Source: Afipia sp. 1NLS2
GTDB taxonomy: Bacteria > Pseudomonadota > Alphaproteobacteria > Rhizobiales > Xanthobacteraceae
Assembly: GCF_000178995.1 (NCBI RefSeq)
Contig: NZ_ADVZ01000003.1
Span: forward strand, 1 to 64,000
Reading direction: 5' to 3'
Length of the DNA: 64,000 nt
Below are positions 44,619 through 54,673 of the stretch, one piece after another. Under the pieces are notes generated by a model. The model made no database searches and was not told the origin of the DNA. It saw only the letters and a list, made by a program, of their open reading frames with translations. Each line of letters begins with the position of its first letter. Position 1 is the first letter of the stretch. The position numbers and the translations under genes are program-made.

Positions 44619-45677
44619 CTAGCGGACGTCGACGCGGCGGAAGCCATTCCACAATGCCGTCGCGGCGCCCGACGTGAGCACCGACAGTGCGCGCCCACTT
44701 TGGAAATTACCGTTGAGCGACAGCCGCGGCAGCGCGGTCAAATGATCGGCATGTGCGGGAAACAGCATGCCGGGCCGCGTCGTCACCGCGGTATCGAAGC
44801 CGAGCGCAATGGTGGCATCAAACTCACGTCGCCCGGCGGCAGCCTTGTCGCCGTAAGGATAGGCGAAGTGCTTCACCGGACGCTCCAGCATGGCGGCGAT
44901 GCGTTCGCGGCTGGCGGCGATTTCGTGACGCGCCTGACCGGCGGCCTCGTGCGCGAGATTGCAATGGCTGACGGTGTGCGCGCCGATCGTCACCAGCGGG
45001 TCGGCGGCAAAGACTTTTAATTCATCCCACGACATGCACAGCTCGCGGCTGATTGCCGTGTCGTCGATGCCGCAACGTCGCGCCAGCACGCCGACAGCGG
45101 CATTGATATCATGGTCCGTCGGCAGGCGGCGAAAGTGATCGTGAAGGCGGGCGAAGGCGTCCTGTTTCTGCGCGGTCGTCGCGGCTTCGATCCGCACCTC
45201 AACGCTGTCGAGAGGAATGGTGATCGCCTCGCTTTGGGCCACGATGCGCTCCAGCGCCACCCACCATAGCCGGCCCGTGCCTGCGGCGAAGTCGCTCGCC
45301 ACATAGACGGTCATCGATGCATCGAACCGCCGCATGATCGGCAGCGCGTAATCGCGGTTGTCGCGATAGCCGTCGTCGAAGGTGAAGACGGCGAAGCGAC
45401 GCTCGAATTGCTGGGCGGTGAGGCGCTGGCGCGCCTCGTCGAGGCTGACGATGTCGATGTCGCGGGCGCGGAGGGTCGCGAGCGCGACCTCAAGAAAATC
45501 CGGCGTGACTTCAAGATGCCGGTTCGGCTGAAAAGCCGCGGGCGACGCTGGCCGAACATGGTGCAGCATCAGGATGAAACCGACCCCGCCAGTCAGCGGT
45601 TGCAGGACCCGGTATGCGCCGGTGGCTGCCATTGTTTCCAGACCGAGCCGGATCACCGTGCCGCGCAGCTTTTTCAT
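44619..45677 (-). CDS. Polysaccharide deacetylase family protein
   Basis: A 352-residue protein of the NodB-homology/carbohydrate esterase 4 type. The catalytic TFDDGYRDN motif is near residue 93, and the metal-binding His pair is likely in GAHTVSHCNLAH. A later block HFAYPYGDK is also typical. The N-terminus has a weak hydrophobic stretch (GGVGFILMLHHV) but no clear signal peptide. ATG 45677 follows the usual MKKLRG-like start; ATG 45689 adds four residues. It may modify a cell-surface glycan; the neighbouring genes give no further hint. Confidence 0.88.
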   Translation of the reverse strand: MKKLRGTVIRLGLETMAATGAYRVLQPLTGGVGFILMLHHVRPASPAAFQPNRHLEVTPDFLEVALATLRARDIDIVSLDEARQRLTAQQFERRFAVFTFDDGYRDNRDYALPIMRRFDASMTVYVASDFAAGTGRLWWVALERIVAQSEAITIPLDSVEVRIEAATTAQKQDAFARLHDHFRRLPTDHDINAAVGVLARRCGIDDTAISRELCMSWDELKVFAADPLVTIGAHTVSHCNLAHEAAGQARHEIAASRERIAAMLERPVKHFAYPYGDKAAAGRREFDATIALGFDTAVTTRPGMLFPAHADHLTALPRLSLNGNFQSGRALSVLTSGAATALWNGFRRVDVR

Positions 45678-45839
45678 ACATCCGTCCAAAACCGGGGTTG
45701 AGAGCGGATTTTGTGGCAGAATCGGTTGAAGAATAGGTTATCCAGAGGCCCATCCGCGCAATGCGCACCGGGCGGCATCTTCCAAATTGACACTGCCGCA
45801 AGGGTTTGATTTTTCTCATATCTCACGCGAAGGATGGGA

Positions 45840-47234
45840 ATGAGCGAGTTTTCCAACTGGGTACGGAAATGGTGGCCCGGGCTGATCCCGCTGGTTGCGC
45901 TGTGGGTGGCGGCGATCTGGACCGGAACCGTGCCGATCGAGCAGCACTTGACCGCCCAGGCTGCGGCGGCGCTGAAGGAATCGGTGCTGGACAAGACCCA
46001 GATCGAGGTTTCCGGACGCGATGTCCGGCTCTCGGCTGATGCGTTTTCCGAACAGGGCCGTCGGACCGCCGTCGATCAGGTCGCGAGCGTGCCAGGCGTG
46101 CGGCTCGTCACCGACCAGACCCAGTTGATCGCGGAAGTGACGCCTTTCGTCTGGTCGGTCGAGCGTGACGTCGTCCATGTGACGCTGAGCGGAAACGCGC
46201 CGCTGCCGGCGATCAAGGCGCGGTTACTCGAAGCGGCGCGCAATGCCGCGAACGGTGCCGAGGTCGTCGATCAGATGGCGCTGGCGCGGGGCGCGCCGGT
46301 GCGGTTCGACGCGGCGGCGCTTTTGCTGATCGACCAGATCTCGAAGCTGAAAGAGGGCAAGATCTCGCTGGCGAACACCAAGGTGACGCTGGAGGGTTCG
46401 GCGCGCGAACTCGGCGGGCGGGAGGCGATCGCGGCGGCTCTGAAAAACCTGCCCGAGGGCTACACGGTGGAGAAGAATGCCCTCTACGCGCCGCCCTATC
46501 TGTTTCAGGTCAACAAGGATCCTGTGGCCACGACATTGGCGCTGAGCGGTTATGTCCCGGACAACAATGCGCATGCCGCTATCGTCAGCGCGATCGAACG
46601 TAAATTCGTCGGTGTGAAGATCGAGGACAAGCTCAAGGCGAGCGCCGGTGCGCCGCAGGGTTTTCTCGCTGCCACAATGACGGCGCTGAGTGCGCTGTCG
46701 CGGCTGTCCACCGGCACGCTGACGATCCAGGACCGCAACGTCACGCTGTCCGGCGACGCTCTTTACCCGGGTGCGAACGCGAGGATCAGTGAAGAACTTG
46801 CCGCGAAACTGCCGCAGGGCTGGAAGCAGAAGGCGGAATTGACGGTGAAGCCGGTGGCCGCGCCGGTCAACGCCACGATCTGCCAGCAACTACTGACGGG
46901 ATTGCTCGCAAAAGGCACCATTCAGTTCGAGACCGGAAAAGCCGTGATCGATCCGGATTCGGCGGGGCTGCTCGACCGCCTGATCGAGGCAGTGCTGCGC
47001 TGTCCGACGTCGCAGATCGAGATCGAGGGCCATACCGACAGCAACGGCGAGAAGGAAGCCAACCTTGCTCTGTCGATGCGCCGTGCCCAGGCGGTCGCCG
47101 ACTACTTCATCAAGGCCGGAGTTCCGAAGGAGCGCATTAGTGCGGTCGGGTTCGGCAGTGAGCGGCCGGTGGCGAGCAACGATACGGAAGAAGGCAAGGC
47201 GCAGAACCGCCGCATCGAATTCGTGGTGAGGTAA
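45840..47234 (+). CDS. OmpA-family protein with N-terminal membrane anchor and BON-like region
   Basis: A 464-residue envelope protein. One membrane helix lies near residues 12-28 (WWPGLIPLVALWVAAIWTG). Several BON-like segments occupy about 35-330, and an OmpA C-terminal peptidoglycan-binding domain covers about 355-464 (IQFETGKAVIDPDSAGLLDRL, IEIEGHTDSNGEKEANLALS, FGSERPVASNDTEEGKAQNRRIE). ATG 45840 has GAAGG six bases upstream; ATG 45834 overlaps that site. It likely links the inner membrane to the peptidoglycan. A small membrane protein gene follows four bases later. Confidence 0.88.
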   Translation: MSEFSNWVRKWWPGLIPLVALWVAAIWTGTVPIEQHLTAQAAAALKESVLDKTQIEVSGRDVRLSADAFSEQGRRTAVDQVASVPGVRLVTDQTQLIAEVTPFVWSVERDVVHVTLSGNAPLPAIKARLLEAARNAANGAEVVDQMALARGAPVRFDAAALLLIDQISKLKEGKISLANTKVTLEGSARELGGREAIAAALKNLPEGYTVEKNALYAPPYLFQVNKDPVATTLALSGYVPDNNAHAAIVSAIERKFVGVKIEDKLKASAGAPQGFLAATMTALSALSRLSTGTLTIQDRNVTLSGDALYPGANARISEELAAKLPQGWKQKAELTVKPVAAPVNATICQQLLTGLLAKGTIQFETGKAVIDPDSAGLLDRLIEAVLRCPTSQIEIEGHTDSNGEKEANLALSMRRAQAVADYFIKAGVPKERISAVGFGSERPVASNDTEEGKAQNRRIEFVVR

Positions 47235-47237
47235 GGC

Positions 47238-47546
47238 ATGGGCTATCTCATAGCGTTCAACTGGGAATGGATCGCGGGGGCCGCCGCGCTCGGTTTCGCG
47301 ACGGGATGGGTTTCGCCGATTTCCCGCGTCCGCAGCCTGTCGACGATGACGATGCGCGTCAGCTTCGCGGTGGTCGTGGCGTTGGTTGCGGTATCGCTGT
47401 CGCGGACCCTGCCGGGGCGGCCCGGTTATTGGCTTGACCTTGGCCTGGTCATGTTCGGAGCCTATCTCGCCGGTGGCGCCGTCGGCTCCTGGTTGCGTTA
47501 TGTGCTCCTGTTGCGGCCGGGCAGGCCGCGCGGCGAAGAAGGTTGA
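47238..47546 (+). CDS. Small conserved membrane protein of unknown function
   Basis: A 102-residue protein with three hydrophobic segments (about residues 10-25, 42-58 and 68-92). It starts only four bases after the OmpA-like gene stop, so the two are probably co-transcribed. I do not recognise a family. The spacing and consistent membrane pattern support a real gene. Confidence 0.65.
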   Translation: MGYLIAFNWEWIAGAAALGFATGWVSPISRVRSLSTMTMRVSFAVVVALVAVSLSRTLPGRPGYWLDLGLVMFGAYLAGGAVGSWLRYVLLLRPGRPRGEEG

Positions 47547-47655
47547 GATTCCGGCCACGACAGGGCTGCGAAATGCCGCAATCCTCACGCTTTGTCTCGC
47601 GATCCTGCGAACGGTCTGCTAGGACGATCCGGGGGACGGGAGCTTTGAGGATTTG

Positions 47656-48687
47656 ATGCTTGAACCGGTGCGCAGGACGCTGGCGTTTCTGCGAGAAAAG
47701 CAAATCCTGCATAAGCTGGGTGTCGCGCTGAGCCTGATGGTTATCGGCTTTGCCCTCCACATCCTCTATCAGATGTTGCGGGATATCGATCTCGATGACG
47801 TGCTCAAGGCCTTGCGCGGAACCGAGGTCAAGACGGTTGCCCTCGCGGGGTTGTGCGTTGCGGCAGGATATTTCACGCTAACGTTCTACGACTTCTTTGC
47901 GCTGCGGGCGATCGGCCGCACGGAAATTCCCTACCGCATCGCGGCCTTCGCGGGATTCACCAGTTATTCGATCGGCCACAATGTCGGAGCCAGCGTCTTC
48001 ACCGGCGGCGCGGTCCGCTATCGGGTCTATTCCTCCTGGGATCTGACCGCGATTGATGTCGCCAAGGTCTGTTTCATTGCCGGGCTGACATTTTGGCTCG
48101 GCAATGCTGCTGTGCTTGGTCTCGGGGTGGCCTATCATCCGGAGGCGGCCTCCTCGATCGACCAGTTGCCGGTCTGGCTCAACCGCGTGCTGGCCGTGGT
48201 TTTGCTGCTGATCCTGGTCGGCTATGTCGTCTGGGTTTCGTCCCGCCCGCGCAATGTCGGGCGCGGCAACTGGACCGTGACGCTGCCGGGCGGCAGTCTG
48301 ACGCTGGTGCAGATTCTGATCGGCATCGTCGATCTCTCGTTCTGCGCGATTGCGATGTATATCCTGATGCCGGACGAGCCTTATGTAGGCTTTGTCGTGG
48401 TCGCGGTGATCTTCGTGTCCGCCACCCTTTTGGGATTTGCCAGTCACTCGCCGGGCGGGCTCGGCGTGTTCGATGCCGCCATGCTGTACGGCATCATGCA
48501 TTTCGACAGCCAGTTCGATAAGGAAGAGCTGCTGGCCGGGATGCTACTGTTTCGCGTGCTGTACTATATCGTGCCCTTCGTGATCTCGGTCATGCTACTG
48601 TTGTTTCGGGAAGTCATGCTGGGCGCCAAGGCGCGGCGTGAGTCGGGCTTGCGCAAGCGTGACGATATCTCCACGTCAGAGTCTTAA
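47656..48687 (+). CDS. UPF0104/lysylphosphatidylglycerol synthase transmembrane-type protein
   Basis: A 343-residue integral membrane protein with about eight helices, matching the flippase-like membrane part of the MprF family (YbhN/UPF0104). Conserved segments include TSYSIGHNVGASVFTGGAVRYRVYSSWDL and LLGFASHSPGGLGVFDAAML. The C-terminal synthase domain of full MprF is missing, as usual for UPF0104. ATG 47656 is used; a TTG directly before it also opens the frame. Lipid flipping is the likely role by analogy. Confidence 0.82.
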   Translation: MLEPVRRTLAFLREKQILHKLGVALSLMVIGFALHILYQMLRDIDLDDVLKALRGTEVKTVALAGLCVAAGYFTLTFYDFFALRAIGRTEIPYRIAAFAGFTSYSIGHNVGASVFTGGAVRYRVYSSWDLTAIDVAKVCFIAGLTFWLGNAAVLGLGVAYHPEAASSIDQLPVWLNRVLAVVLLLILVGYVVWVSSRPRNVGRGNWTVTLPGGSLTLVQILIGIVDLSFCAIAMYILMPDEPYVGFVVVAVIFVSATLLGFASHSPGGLGVFDAAMLYGIMHFDSQFDKEELLAGMLLFRVLYYIVPFVISVMLLLFREVMLGAKARRESGLRKRDDISTSES

Positions 48688-48701
48688 ACGTCAGGGTCAT
48701 C

Positions 48702-50003
48702 ATGACGGCCGATGCATCCGTCCCGCCACCTCCGACGCCGTACTGGCTGAAACAGTTGCGGCGCTCCAGCCTTGTCGTGCTGGTCGCGGGCGTTTCGCTC
48801 GGCACGCTGGTCGCGATGCACGATTTGAGGCTGTCGAGCGCGATCCTGGTATTTTTCTGCATCGCCGGCGTTGCCCTGGTCCCGCTGCAATCGCATGACG
48901 GCGTTCGGGCGCGTGAGGAGAGCGGCAGCGAAAGGCTGACGGAGGGCGTTGCGGTGCGCGCGGTGATTGGCGCCATGCCAGAGCCCACCGTGCTGCTCGA
49001 CCGGGTTGGACGCGTGCTGCATCTGAACGCGCAAGCCGCACAACTGGCGCCGGCGCTGCGCCGGAACGAACTGGCGCTGTTCGCGCTGCGCTCGCCGGAG
49101 ATTATCGCGGTGCTGCGCGATGCGATTGCCACATTGCAGCCCCAGCGTGTCACCTATGTCGAACGGGTACCGGTCGAGCGCTGGATGGAGCTTGTGGTGA
49201 CGCCGGTCGCGGTGCCGACCGAGTTTGGCGGCACGGACAATTGCTTCCTGATGACGTTCCGCGACCAGACGCCGTTGCGCCGCGCCGAGGAAATGCGCGC
49301 CGACTTCGTCGCCAATGCGAGCCACGAATTGCGGACGCCGCTCGCGGCACTCTCCGGCTTTATCGATACCCTGCAGGGGCCCGCGCGCGATGACCCCAAG
49401 GCACGGGAGCGTTTTCTCGGCATCATGCATGCGCAGGCAACCCGCATGGCGCGGCTGATCGACGATCTGTTGTCGCTGTCGCGGGTGGAGTTGAGTGCGC
49501 ATGTGCGGCCCGAGGCCAAGGTTGATCTGCTCGCGATCCTGCGGCAGGTGATCGACGGACTCGAAGTGCTCGCCAACGAGCGTGGGGTCGTGATCGAAAC
49601 GCAGTTTCCGGATGTGCCGGTTTTCATCGCCGGCGACACTGAGGAATTGCTGCGCGTATTCGAGAACCTGATCGAGAACGGCCTGAAATACGGAGCGTCC
49701 GGCGGCAGGGTCACGGTGTCGCTGTCGCGGACGGCGCCCGACGAAGGCCCGGCCGAAATCCGTGTCACGGTTCGCGATTATGGCCCCGGCATTGCACCCG
49801 AACACCTGCCGCGCCTGACCGAACGCTTCTACCGCACCGATGTCGGCGACAGCCGCGCGCAGGGTGGTACGGGTCTTGGTCTGTCGCTAGTCAAGCATAT
49901 CGTCAGCCGCCATGGCGGGCGTTTGCTGATCGAAAGCGTTTTCGGCAAGGGCGCCACTTTCACCGTCTGTTTTCCACCGCTGGCGCTTCCGCCCGGCGCA
50001 TAA
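48702..50003 (+). CDS. phoR: PhoR, phosphate-regulon sensor histidine kinase
   Basis: A 433-residue kinase. Two hydrophobic helices lie near residues 18-62. A PAS-like domain covers about 85-185 (GAMPEPTVLLDRVGRVLHLNAQAAQL). The phosphoacceptor is His208 in NASHELRTPLAALSGFIDTL, and the ATPase domain has NGLKYGASGG, YGPGIAPEHLPRLTERFYR and GGTGLGLSLVKHI. ERFYRTD is typical of PhoR. It stands directly before the pst operon and a Pho box, and phoB ends the locus, as is usual in alphaproteobacteria. Confidence 0.95.
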   Translation: MTADASVPPPPTPYWLKQLRRSSLVVLVAGVSLGTLVAMHDLRLSSAILVFFCIAGVALVPLQSHDGVRAREESGSERLTEGVAVRAVIGAMPEPTVLLDRVGRVLHLNAQAAQLAPALRRNELALFALRSPEIIAVLRDAIATLQPQRVTYVERVPVERWMELVVTPVAVPTEFGGTDNCFLMTFRDQTPLRRAEEMRADFVANASHELRTPLAALSGFIDTLQGPARDDPKARERFLGIMHAQATRMARLIDDLLSLSRVELSAHVRPEAKVDLLAILRQVIDGLEVLANERGVVIETQFPDVPVFIAGDTEELLRVFENLIENGLKYGASGGRVTVSLSRTAPDEGPAEIRVTVRDYGPGIAPEHLPRLTERFYRTDVGDSRAQGGTGLGLSLVKHIVSRHGGRLLIESVFGKGATFTVCFPPLALPPGA

Positions 50004-50030
50004 AACGCAGCAATCTCAGTGGTCTGGCTG

Positions 50031-50061
50031 TGTCACATGAGTGTCACCAAACCTTTATAAA
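50031..50061 (+). promoter_or_regulatory. Pho box and -10 element of the pst operon
   Basis: Two 11-base direct repeats, TGTCACATGAG (50031-50041) and TGTCACCAAAC (50042-50052), match the PhoB-box arrangement. A -10-like TATAAA follows at 50056-50061. The site is in the 130-base gap before pstS. PhoB bound here would activate pstSCAB-phoU-phoB under phosphate starvation. Confidence 0.8.
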
Positions 50062-50133
50062 AGCTGCATGGGGCGCCTCTAAAGCGGGCGCCGCGGGCCA
50101 ACAGAGCCCTCGCTGACCACATGGAGACAGCCA

Positions 50134-51159
50134 GTGAATTTTTTCAAAACCATCGTCGCGGCCGGCATTGTCGCCGCTTCGACCACCGCCCTTTCGCTCC
50201 CGGCGACGGCGGCTGACATCACGGGTGCGGGCGCAACGTTCCCGTTCCCTGTTTATTCGAAGTGGGCCGATGCCTACAAAAAGGAAACCGGCAACGGCCT
50301 GAACTACCAGTCGATCGGCTCGGGCGGCGGCATCAAGCAGATCCAAGCCAAGACCGTGACGTTCGGCGCCTCCGACATGCCGCTCAAGGCCGAGCAGCTT
50401 GAGAAGGACGGCTTCGTTCAGTGGCCGATGGTGATGGGCGCCATCGTTCCGGTCGTGAACCTCGACGGCGTGAAGGCCGGCGACATGGTTTTCGACGGCG
50501 AGACCCTTGCGAACATCTACCTCGGCAAGATCACCAAGTGGGATGATCCTGCGATCAAGAAGCTGAACCCGAAGGTCAACCTGCCGTCGACCGCGATCGC
50601 CGTGGTTCGCCGTTCGGACGGTTCGGGCACCACCTTCAACTTCACCAACTACCTCTCCAAGGTCAGCGCCGACTGGAAATCGAAGGTCGGCGAGGGTACC
50701 GCGGTTGAGTGGCCTGTCGGTGTCGGTGCCAAGGGCAACGAAGGCGTTTCGGCCAACATCAGCCAGACCAAGAACTCGATCGGTTATGTCGAGTACGCTT
50801 ACGCCAAGCAAAACAAGCTGACCTACACCGGCATGGTCAACAGTGCGGGCAAGACCGTGCAGCCGACCGTTCCGGCGTTCCAAGCTGCTGCTGCCAACGC
50901 TGACTGGTCGAAGGCTCCCGGCTACTACGTGATCCTCACCAACCAGCCGGGCGAGGCGTCCTGGCCGATCACTGCGGCAACCTTCATCCTGATGCACAAG
51001 GCACCGACGGATAAGGCAGCATCTGCCGAAGCCATCAAGTTCTTCAAGTGGGCGTTCGAGAAGGGCGGCAAGATGGCCGAGGAACTCGATTACATCCCGA
51101 TGCCGGCTTCCGTGGTCAAGCAGATCGAGAAGACCTGGTCGGCCGACATCAAGAGCTGA
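50134..51159 (+). CDS. pstS: PstS, phosphate-binding periplasmic protein
   Basis: A 341-residue phosphate-binding protein starting at GTG 50134, with GGAG ten bases upstream. The signal peptide ends near LPATAA, and the mature protein begins [21 protein letters not shown]. Phosphate-binding motifs include SGGGIKQI and [14 protein letters not shown]. It supplies phosphate to PstCA. It is followed by a long hairpin before pstC, which probably allows a higher level of PstS than of the permease. Confidence 0.97.
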   Translation: MNFFKTIVAAGIVAASTTALSLPATAADITGAGATFPFPVYSKWADAYKKETGNGLNYQSIGSGGGIKQIQAKTVTFGASDMPLKAEQLEKDGFVQWPMVMGAIVPVVNLDGVKAGDMVFDGETLANIYLGKITKWDDPAIKKLNPKVNLPSTAIAVVRRSDGSGTTFNFTNYLSKVSADWKSKVGEGTAVEWPVGVGAKGNEGVSANISQTKNSIGYVEYAYAKQNKLTYTGMVNSAGKTVQPTVPAFQAAAANADWSKAPGYYVILTNQPGEASWPITAATFILMHKAPTDKAASAEAIKFFKWAFEKGGKMAEELDYIPMPASVVKQIEKTWSADIKS

Positions 51160-51168
51160 TTGTGACCG

Positions 51169-51196
51169 GCGGGGGAGAGGCAAGCCTTTCCCCCGC
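51169..51196 (+). other. Stem-loop between pstS and pstC
   Basis: GCGGGGGAGAGGC (51169-51181) pairs with GCCTTTCCCCCGC (51184-51196) over 13 positions with one G-T pair. No T-tract follows. It is a likely mRNA-stabilising hairpin or partial terminator for pstS. Confidence 0.7.
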
Positions 51197-51263
51197 TGTT
51201 CTTCCGGCACCTCTGCGGTGCAGGGCTGAATATCCGATTGCGTTATAGAGATAGGGGATTGGC

Positions 51264-52262
51264 GTGGCAGAGATGGCCGTTCATGGTGCCTCGATGGAAG
51301 CCGCAGGACCGTACGACCGTGCCCGCGCGTTGAGCGCCTTCAAGCTGGGCGACAAGACCTTTTACTGGACCACGCGCATCTGCGCGATCCTGGTTCTGGT
51401 GCTGCTCGGCGGCATCATCATTTCGCTGATCGTCGGCGCATGGCCTGCGATCTCCCAATACGGCTTCGGATTCCTGACCACGTCGCGCTGGGCGCCGTCC
51501 GCCGATCCGCCAGTGCTCGGTGCGCTCGGTCCGGTCTACGGCACGATCCTCACTTCGCTGCTGGCGATGATCATCGCCATCCCGGTTGGTCTCGGCATCG
51601 CGATTTTCCTCACCGAACTGTGTCCGCTGTGGGCGCGCCGCCCGATCGGCATGGCGATTGAACTGCTCGCGGGCATTCCCTCGATCATCTACGGCATGTG
51701 GGGATTTTTTATCCTCGGCCCGTTCCTCGCCAACACGGTGCAGCCGTTCTTCATCAACACGTTCGAAGGCGTGCCGGTCCTTGGTTCCATCTTCGGCGGG
51801 CCGCCATCCTATCTCAGCCTGTTCAACGCCTCGCTGATCCTCGCGATCATGGTGCTGCCGTTCATCACCGCGATCTCGCGCGATGTGTTCGCGACCGTGC
51901 CGCCGGTACTGAAGGAAGCGGCCTACGGCATCGGCTGCACGACATGGGAAGTCGTTCGCAATGTGGTGATCCCCTATACCCGCGTCGGCGTCATCGGCGG
52001 CGTGATGCTGGCACTCGGCCGCGCGCTCGGCGAGACGATGGCGGTGACGTTCATCATCGGCAACTCATTCCGCATCTCGCCTTCGATCTTCGCGCCGGGC
52101 ACCACGATCTCGGCCGCCATCGCCAGCGAATTCGCCGAAAGCGACGGGTTGCACCAGTCGAGCCTGATGCTGCTCGGCCTGTTGCTGTTCGTGTTGACGT
52201 TCTTCGTGCTCGCCGCCGCGCGGCTGATGCTGATGCGGCTGCAGAAAAAGGCGGGGAGCTGA
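51264..52262 (+). CDS. pstC: PstC, phosphate ABC transporter permease
   Basis: A 332-residue permease with six membrane helices. It starts at GTG 51264. Family blocks include FLTTSRWAPS, FGALGPVYGTIL-like LGALGPVYGTILTS, and the inner-membrane coupling loop EAAYGIGCTTWEVVRNVVIPYTRVGVIGGVMLALGRALGETMAV. It pairs with PstA encoded three bases later. Context within the pst operon makes the assignment firm. Confidence 0.97.
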   Translation: MAEMAVHGASMEAAGPYDRARALSAFKLGDKTFYWTTRICAILVLVLLGGIIISLIVGAWPAISQYGFGFLTTSRWAPSADPPVLGALGPVYGTILTSLLAMIIAIPVGLGIAIFLTELCPLWARRPIGMAIELLAGIPSIIYGMWGFFILGPFLANTVQPFFINTFEGVPVLGSIFGGPPSYLSLFNASLILAIMVLPFITAISRDVFATVPPVLKEAAYGIGCTTWEVVRNVVIPYTRVGVIGGVMLALGRALGETMAVTFIIGNSFRISPSIFAPGTTISAAIASEFAESDGLHQSSLMLLGLLLFVLTFFVLAAARLMLMRLQKKAGS

Positions 52263-52265
52263 GCG

Positions 52266-53111
52266 ATGAATCCGATCTACGCATTCCGCCGCCGCGTCGA
52301 CAAGATCATTCGCGGGCTTTGCTTCGGTGCCGCCGCTTTCGGCGTGTCGTGGCTGGCGATGATCCTGTTCACGCTGTTCTATAATGGTCTTGCCGGCATC
52401 AGCCTGCAATTGTTCACCCAGAACACGCCGCCGCCCGGTTCGACCGAAGGTGGCCTGCTCAACGCCATTGTCGGTTCGATCATCATGACGATCATCGGCG
52501 TCGGCATCGGCGCGCCGATCGGCATGTTCGCGGGCACTTATCTCGCCGAATATGGCAGGCATGACCGCCTCACCTCGGTGATCCGCTTTATCAATGACAT
52601 CCTCCTGAGCGCGCCTTCGATCATCATCGGCCTGTTCATTTATGGCGCGGTAGTGGTGCCGATGGGCAGTTTCTCGGCGCTGGCCGGCTCATTGGCGTTG
52701 GCGGTGATCGTCATTCCGGTGGTGGTGCGCACCACCGAGGACATGCTGCTGCTGGTGCCCAATCCGCTGCGCGAGGCGGCCTCGGCACTCGGCTTGCCGC
52801 GCTCGCTTGTGATCCGCCGCATTGCTTACCGCGCGGCGCGTTCCGGCCTCATCACCGGCATCCTGCTCGCGACGGCGCGCGTCGCCGGCGAAACCGCGCC
52901 GCTCTTGTTCACCGCTTTGAGCAACCAGTTCTTCAGCCTGGACCTGACCAAGGCGGTCGCCAACCTTCCTGTCACCATCAACAATTTCGTGCAGAGTCCC
53001 TACGTCTACTGGAAGGAATTGGCGTGGTCTGGCGCGCTACTGATCACGCTGACCGTGCTGACGCTCAATATCGTCGCGCGGCTGCTGGGCTCTGAGAGGA
53101 CCGCAAAATGA
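52266..53111 (+). CDS. pstA: PstA, phosphate ABC transporter permease
   Basis: A 281-residue permease, the partner of PstC. It has six helices, an early [22 protein letters not shown] segment and the coupling loop [49 protein letters not shown]. Its stop overlaps the pstB start by four bases (ATGA), indicating translational coupling. Confidence 0.97.
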   Translation: MNPIYAFRRRVDKIIRGLCFGAAAFGVSWLAMILFTLFYNGLAGISLQLFTQNTPPPGSTEGGLLNAIVGSIIMTIIGVGIGAPIGMFAGTYLAEYGRHDRLTSVIRFINDILLSAPSIIIGLFIYGAVVVPMGSFSALAGSLALAVIVIPVVVRTTEDMLLLVPNPLREAASALGLPRSLVIRRIAYRAARSGLITGILLATARVAGETAPLLFTALSNQFFSLDLTKAVANLPVTINNFVQSPYVYWKELAWSGALLITLTVLTLNIVARLLGSERTAK

Positions 53112-53929
53112 CCGACGTCTCGACGATCGCCATTCCCCGCCCGTCCATGCCACCGCCATCCGTTATTCCGGATGGCCCGGCAAAGGTGACGGCGCGCAAC
53201 CTGAATTTCTATTACGGCCAGCACCACGCGCTGAAGAACATCAACCTCGTGCTTGGCGCCAACAAGGTGACGGCCTTCATCGGCCCGTCGGGCTGCGGCA
53301 AGTCCACACTGCTGCGCATTTTCAACCGGATGTACGATCTCTATCCGGGCCAGCGCGCGGAGGGCGACGTCACGCTCGATGGCACCGATATTCTCGATCC
53401 GAAGCTCGATGTGAACCTGCTGCGGGCGCGGATCGGCATGGTGTTCCAGAAGCCGACGCCGTTCCCGATGACGATCTACGAGAATATCGCCTTCGGCATC
53501 CGGCTTTACGAGAGGATTTCCAAGTCGGAGATGGACGGCCGCGTCGAACACGCGCTGCGCGGCGGCGCGCTGTGGAACGAGGTCAAGGACAAGCTCAACG
53601 CCAGCGGCCTCAGTCTGTCGGGCGGTCAGCAACAACGGCTGTGCATCGCGCGCACCGTGGCGGTGCGGCCGGAGGTGATCCTGTTCGACGAGCCATGTTC
53701 GGCGCTCGATCCGATCTCGACCGCGAAGGTCGAGGAACTTATCGCGGAATTGAAGAAAGACTACACGATCGCCATCGTCACCCATAACATGCAGCAGGCG
53801 GCACGCTGCTCGGACTACACCGCGTTCATGTATCTCGGCGAGCTGATCGAGTTCGACGAGACCAGCAAGATCTTTACGTCGCCGGCCGACCGCCGGACCC
53901 AGGATTACATTACCGGACGCTTCGGCTGA
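53108..53929 (+). CDS. pstB: PstB, phosphate ABC transporter ATPase
   Basis: A 273-residue ATPase. It has Walker [14 protein letters not shown] (about residues 58-70), [17 protein letters not shown], signature [15 protein letters not shown] and Walker [17 protein letters not shown]. The N-terminal 25 residues form a short extension before the nucleotide-binding domain. It powers phosphate uptake through PstCA and is part of the phosphate-sensing complex with PhoU and PhoR. Confidence 0.97.
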   Translation: MTDVSTIAIPRPSMPPPSVIPDGPAKVTARNLNFYYGQHHALKNINLVLGANKVTAFIGPSGCGKSTLLRIFNRMYDLYPGQRAEGDVTLDGTDILDPKLDVNLLRARIGMVFQKPTPFPMTIYENIAFGIRLYERISKSEMDGRVEHALRGGALWNEVKDKLNASGLSLSGGQQQRLCIARTVAVRPEVILFDEPCSALDPISTAKVEELIAELKKDYTIAIVTHNMQQAARCSDYTAFMYLGELIEFDETSKIFTSPADRRTQDYITGRFG

Positions 53930-53946
53930 CGGCTCGGAGAACTGTG

Positions 53947-54663
53947 ATGGCTATGGAACATACCGCAAAAGCGTTCGACGAGGATCTGCAGGAGCTGGCT
54001 CGCCTGGTGGCGGAGATGGGCGGCCTAGTCGAGCGGCAGATCGTCGATTCGGTGGATTCGCTGATCCGCCGCGACATCAATCTGAGCGCGCGCGTCGTTG
54101 CCACCGATGTCGAACTCGACAAGTTGCAGCACATGATCGAGGAGCGCGGGGTGCTCACCATCGCGCGCCGCCAGCCGATGGCGGTCGACCTGCGCGAGAT
54201 CGTCGGCGCGCTGCGCGTAGCGACCGATCTTGAGCGAATGGGCGACCTGTCGAAGAACATCGCCAAGCGCGTCGCGGCGCTCGACAGCGATTTCCATCCG
54301 CTGAAGCTGATCCGCGGGCTGGAGCACATGACCGACCTTGTGCAGTCGCAGGTCAAGGCGGTACTCGACGCCTATGCTGCCCACGACGTTCCCGCCGCCA
54401 TGGTGGTGTGGAAGGGCGACGAGGAAGTGGACGCGATCTGCACCTCGCTGTTCCGCGAACTCCTGACCTATATGATGGAAGACCCGCGCAATATCGGCTT
54501 CTGCATCCATCTGATGTTCTGCGCCAAGAACATCGAGCGGATTGGCGACCATGCAACCAATATCGCCGAGACGGTGTTCTACATGATCGAGGGCCAGCCG
54601 ATCGGCGCATCGCGGCCGAAGGGCGACATGACGAGCTTCTCCAGCACATCATCTGTGGGTTAA
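53947..54663 (+). CDS. phoU: PhoU, phosphate signalling protein
   Basis: A 238-residue all-helical protein with two PhoU repeats. The metal-binding style motifs are DLERMGDLSKNIAKR in the first half and NIERIGDHATNIAE in the second. It represses the PhoR-PhoB response when phosphate is plentiful. ATG 53947 lies seven bases after GGAG; a GTG at 53944 and an ATG at 53953 are alternatives. It is between pstB and phoB in the operon. Confidence 0.96.
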   Translation: MAMEHTAKAFDEDLQELARLVAEMGGLVERQIVDSVDSLIRRDINLSARVVATDVELDKLQHMIEERGVLTIARRQPMAVDLREIVGALRVATDLERMGDLSKNIAKRVAALDSDFHPLKLIRGLEHMTDLVQSQVKAVLDAYAAHDVPAAMVVWKGDEEVDAICTSLFRELLTYMMEDPRNIGFCIHLMFCAKNIERIGDHATNIAETVFYMIEGQPIGASRPKGDMTSFSSTSSVG

Positions 54664-54673
54664 AAGGATATCC

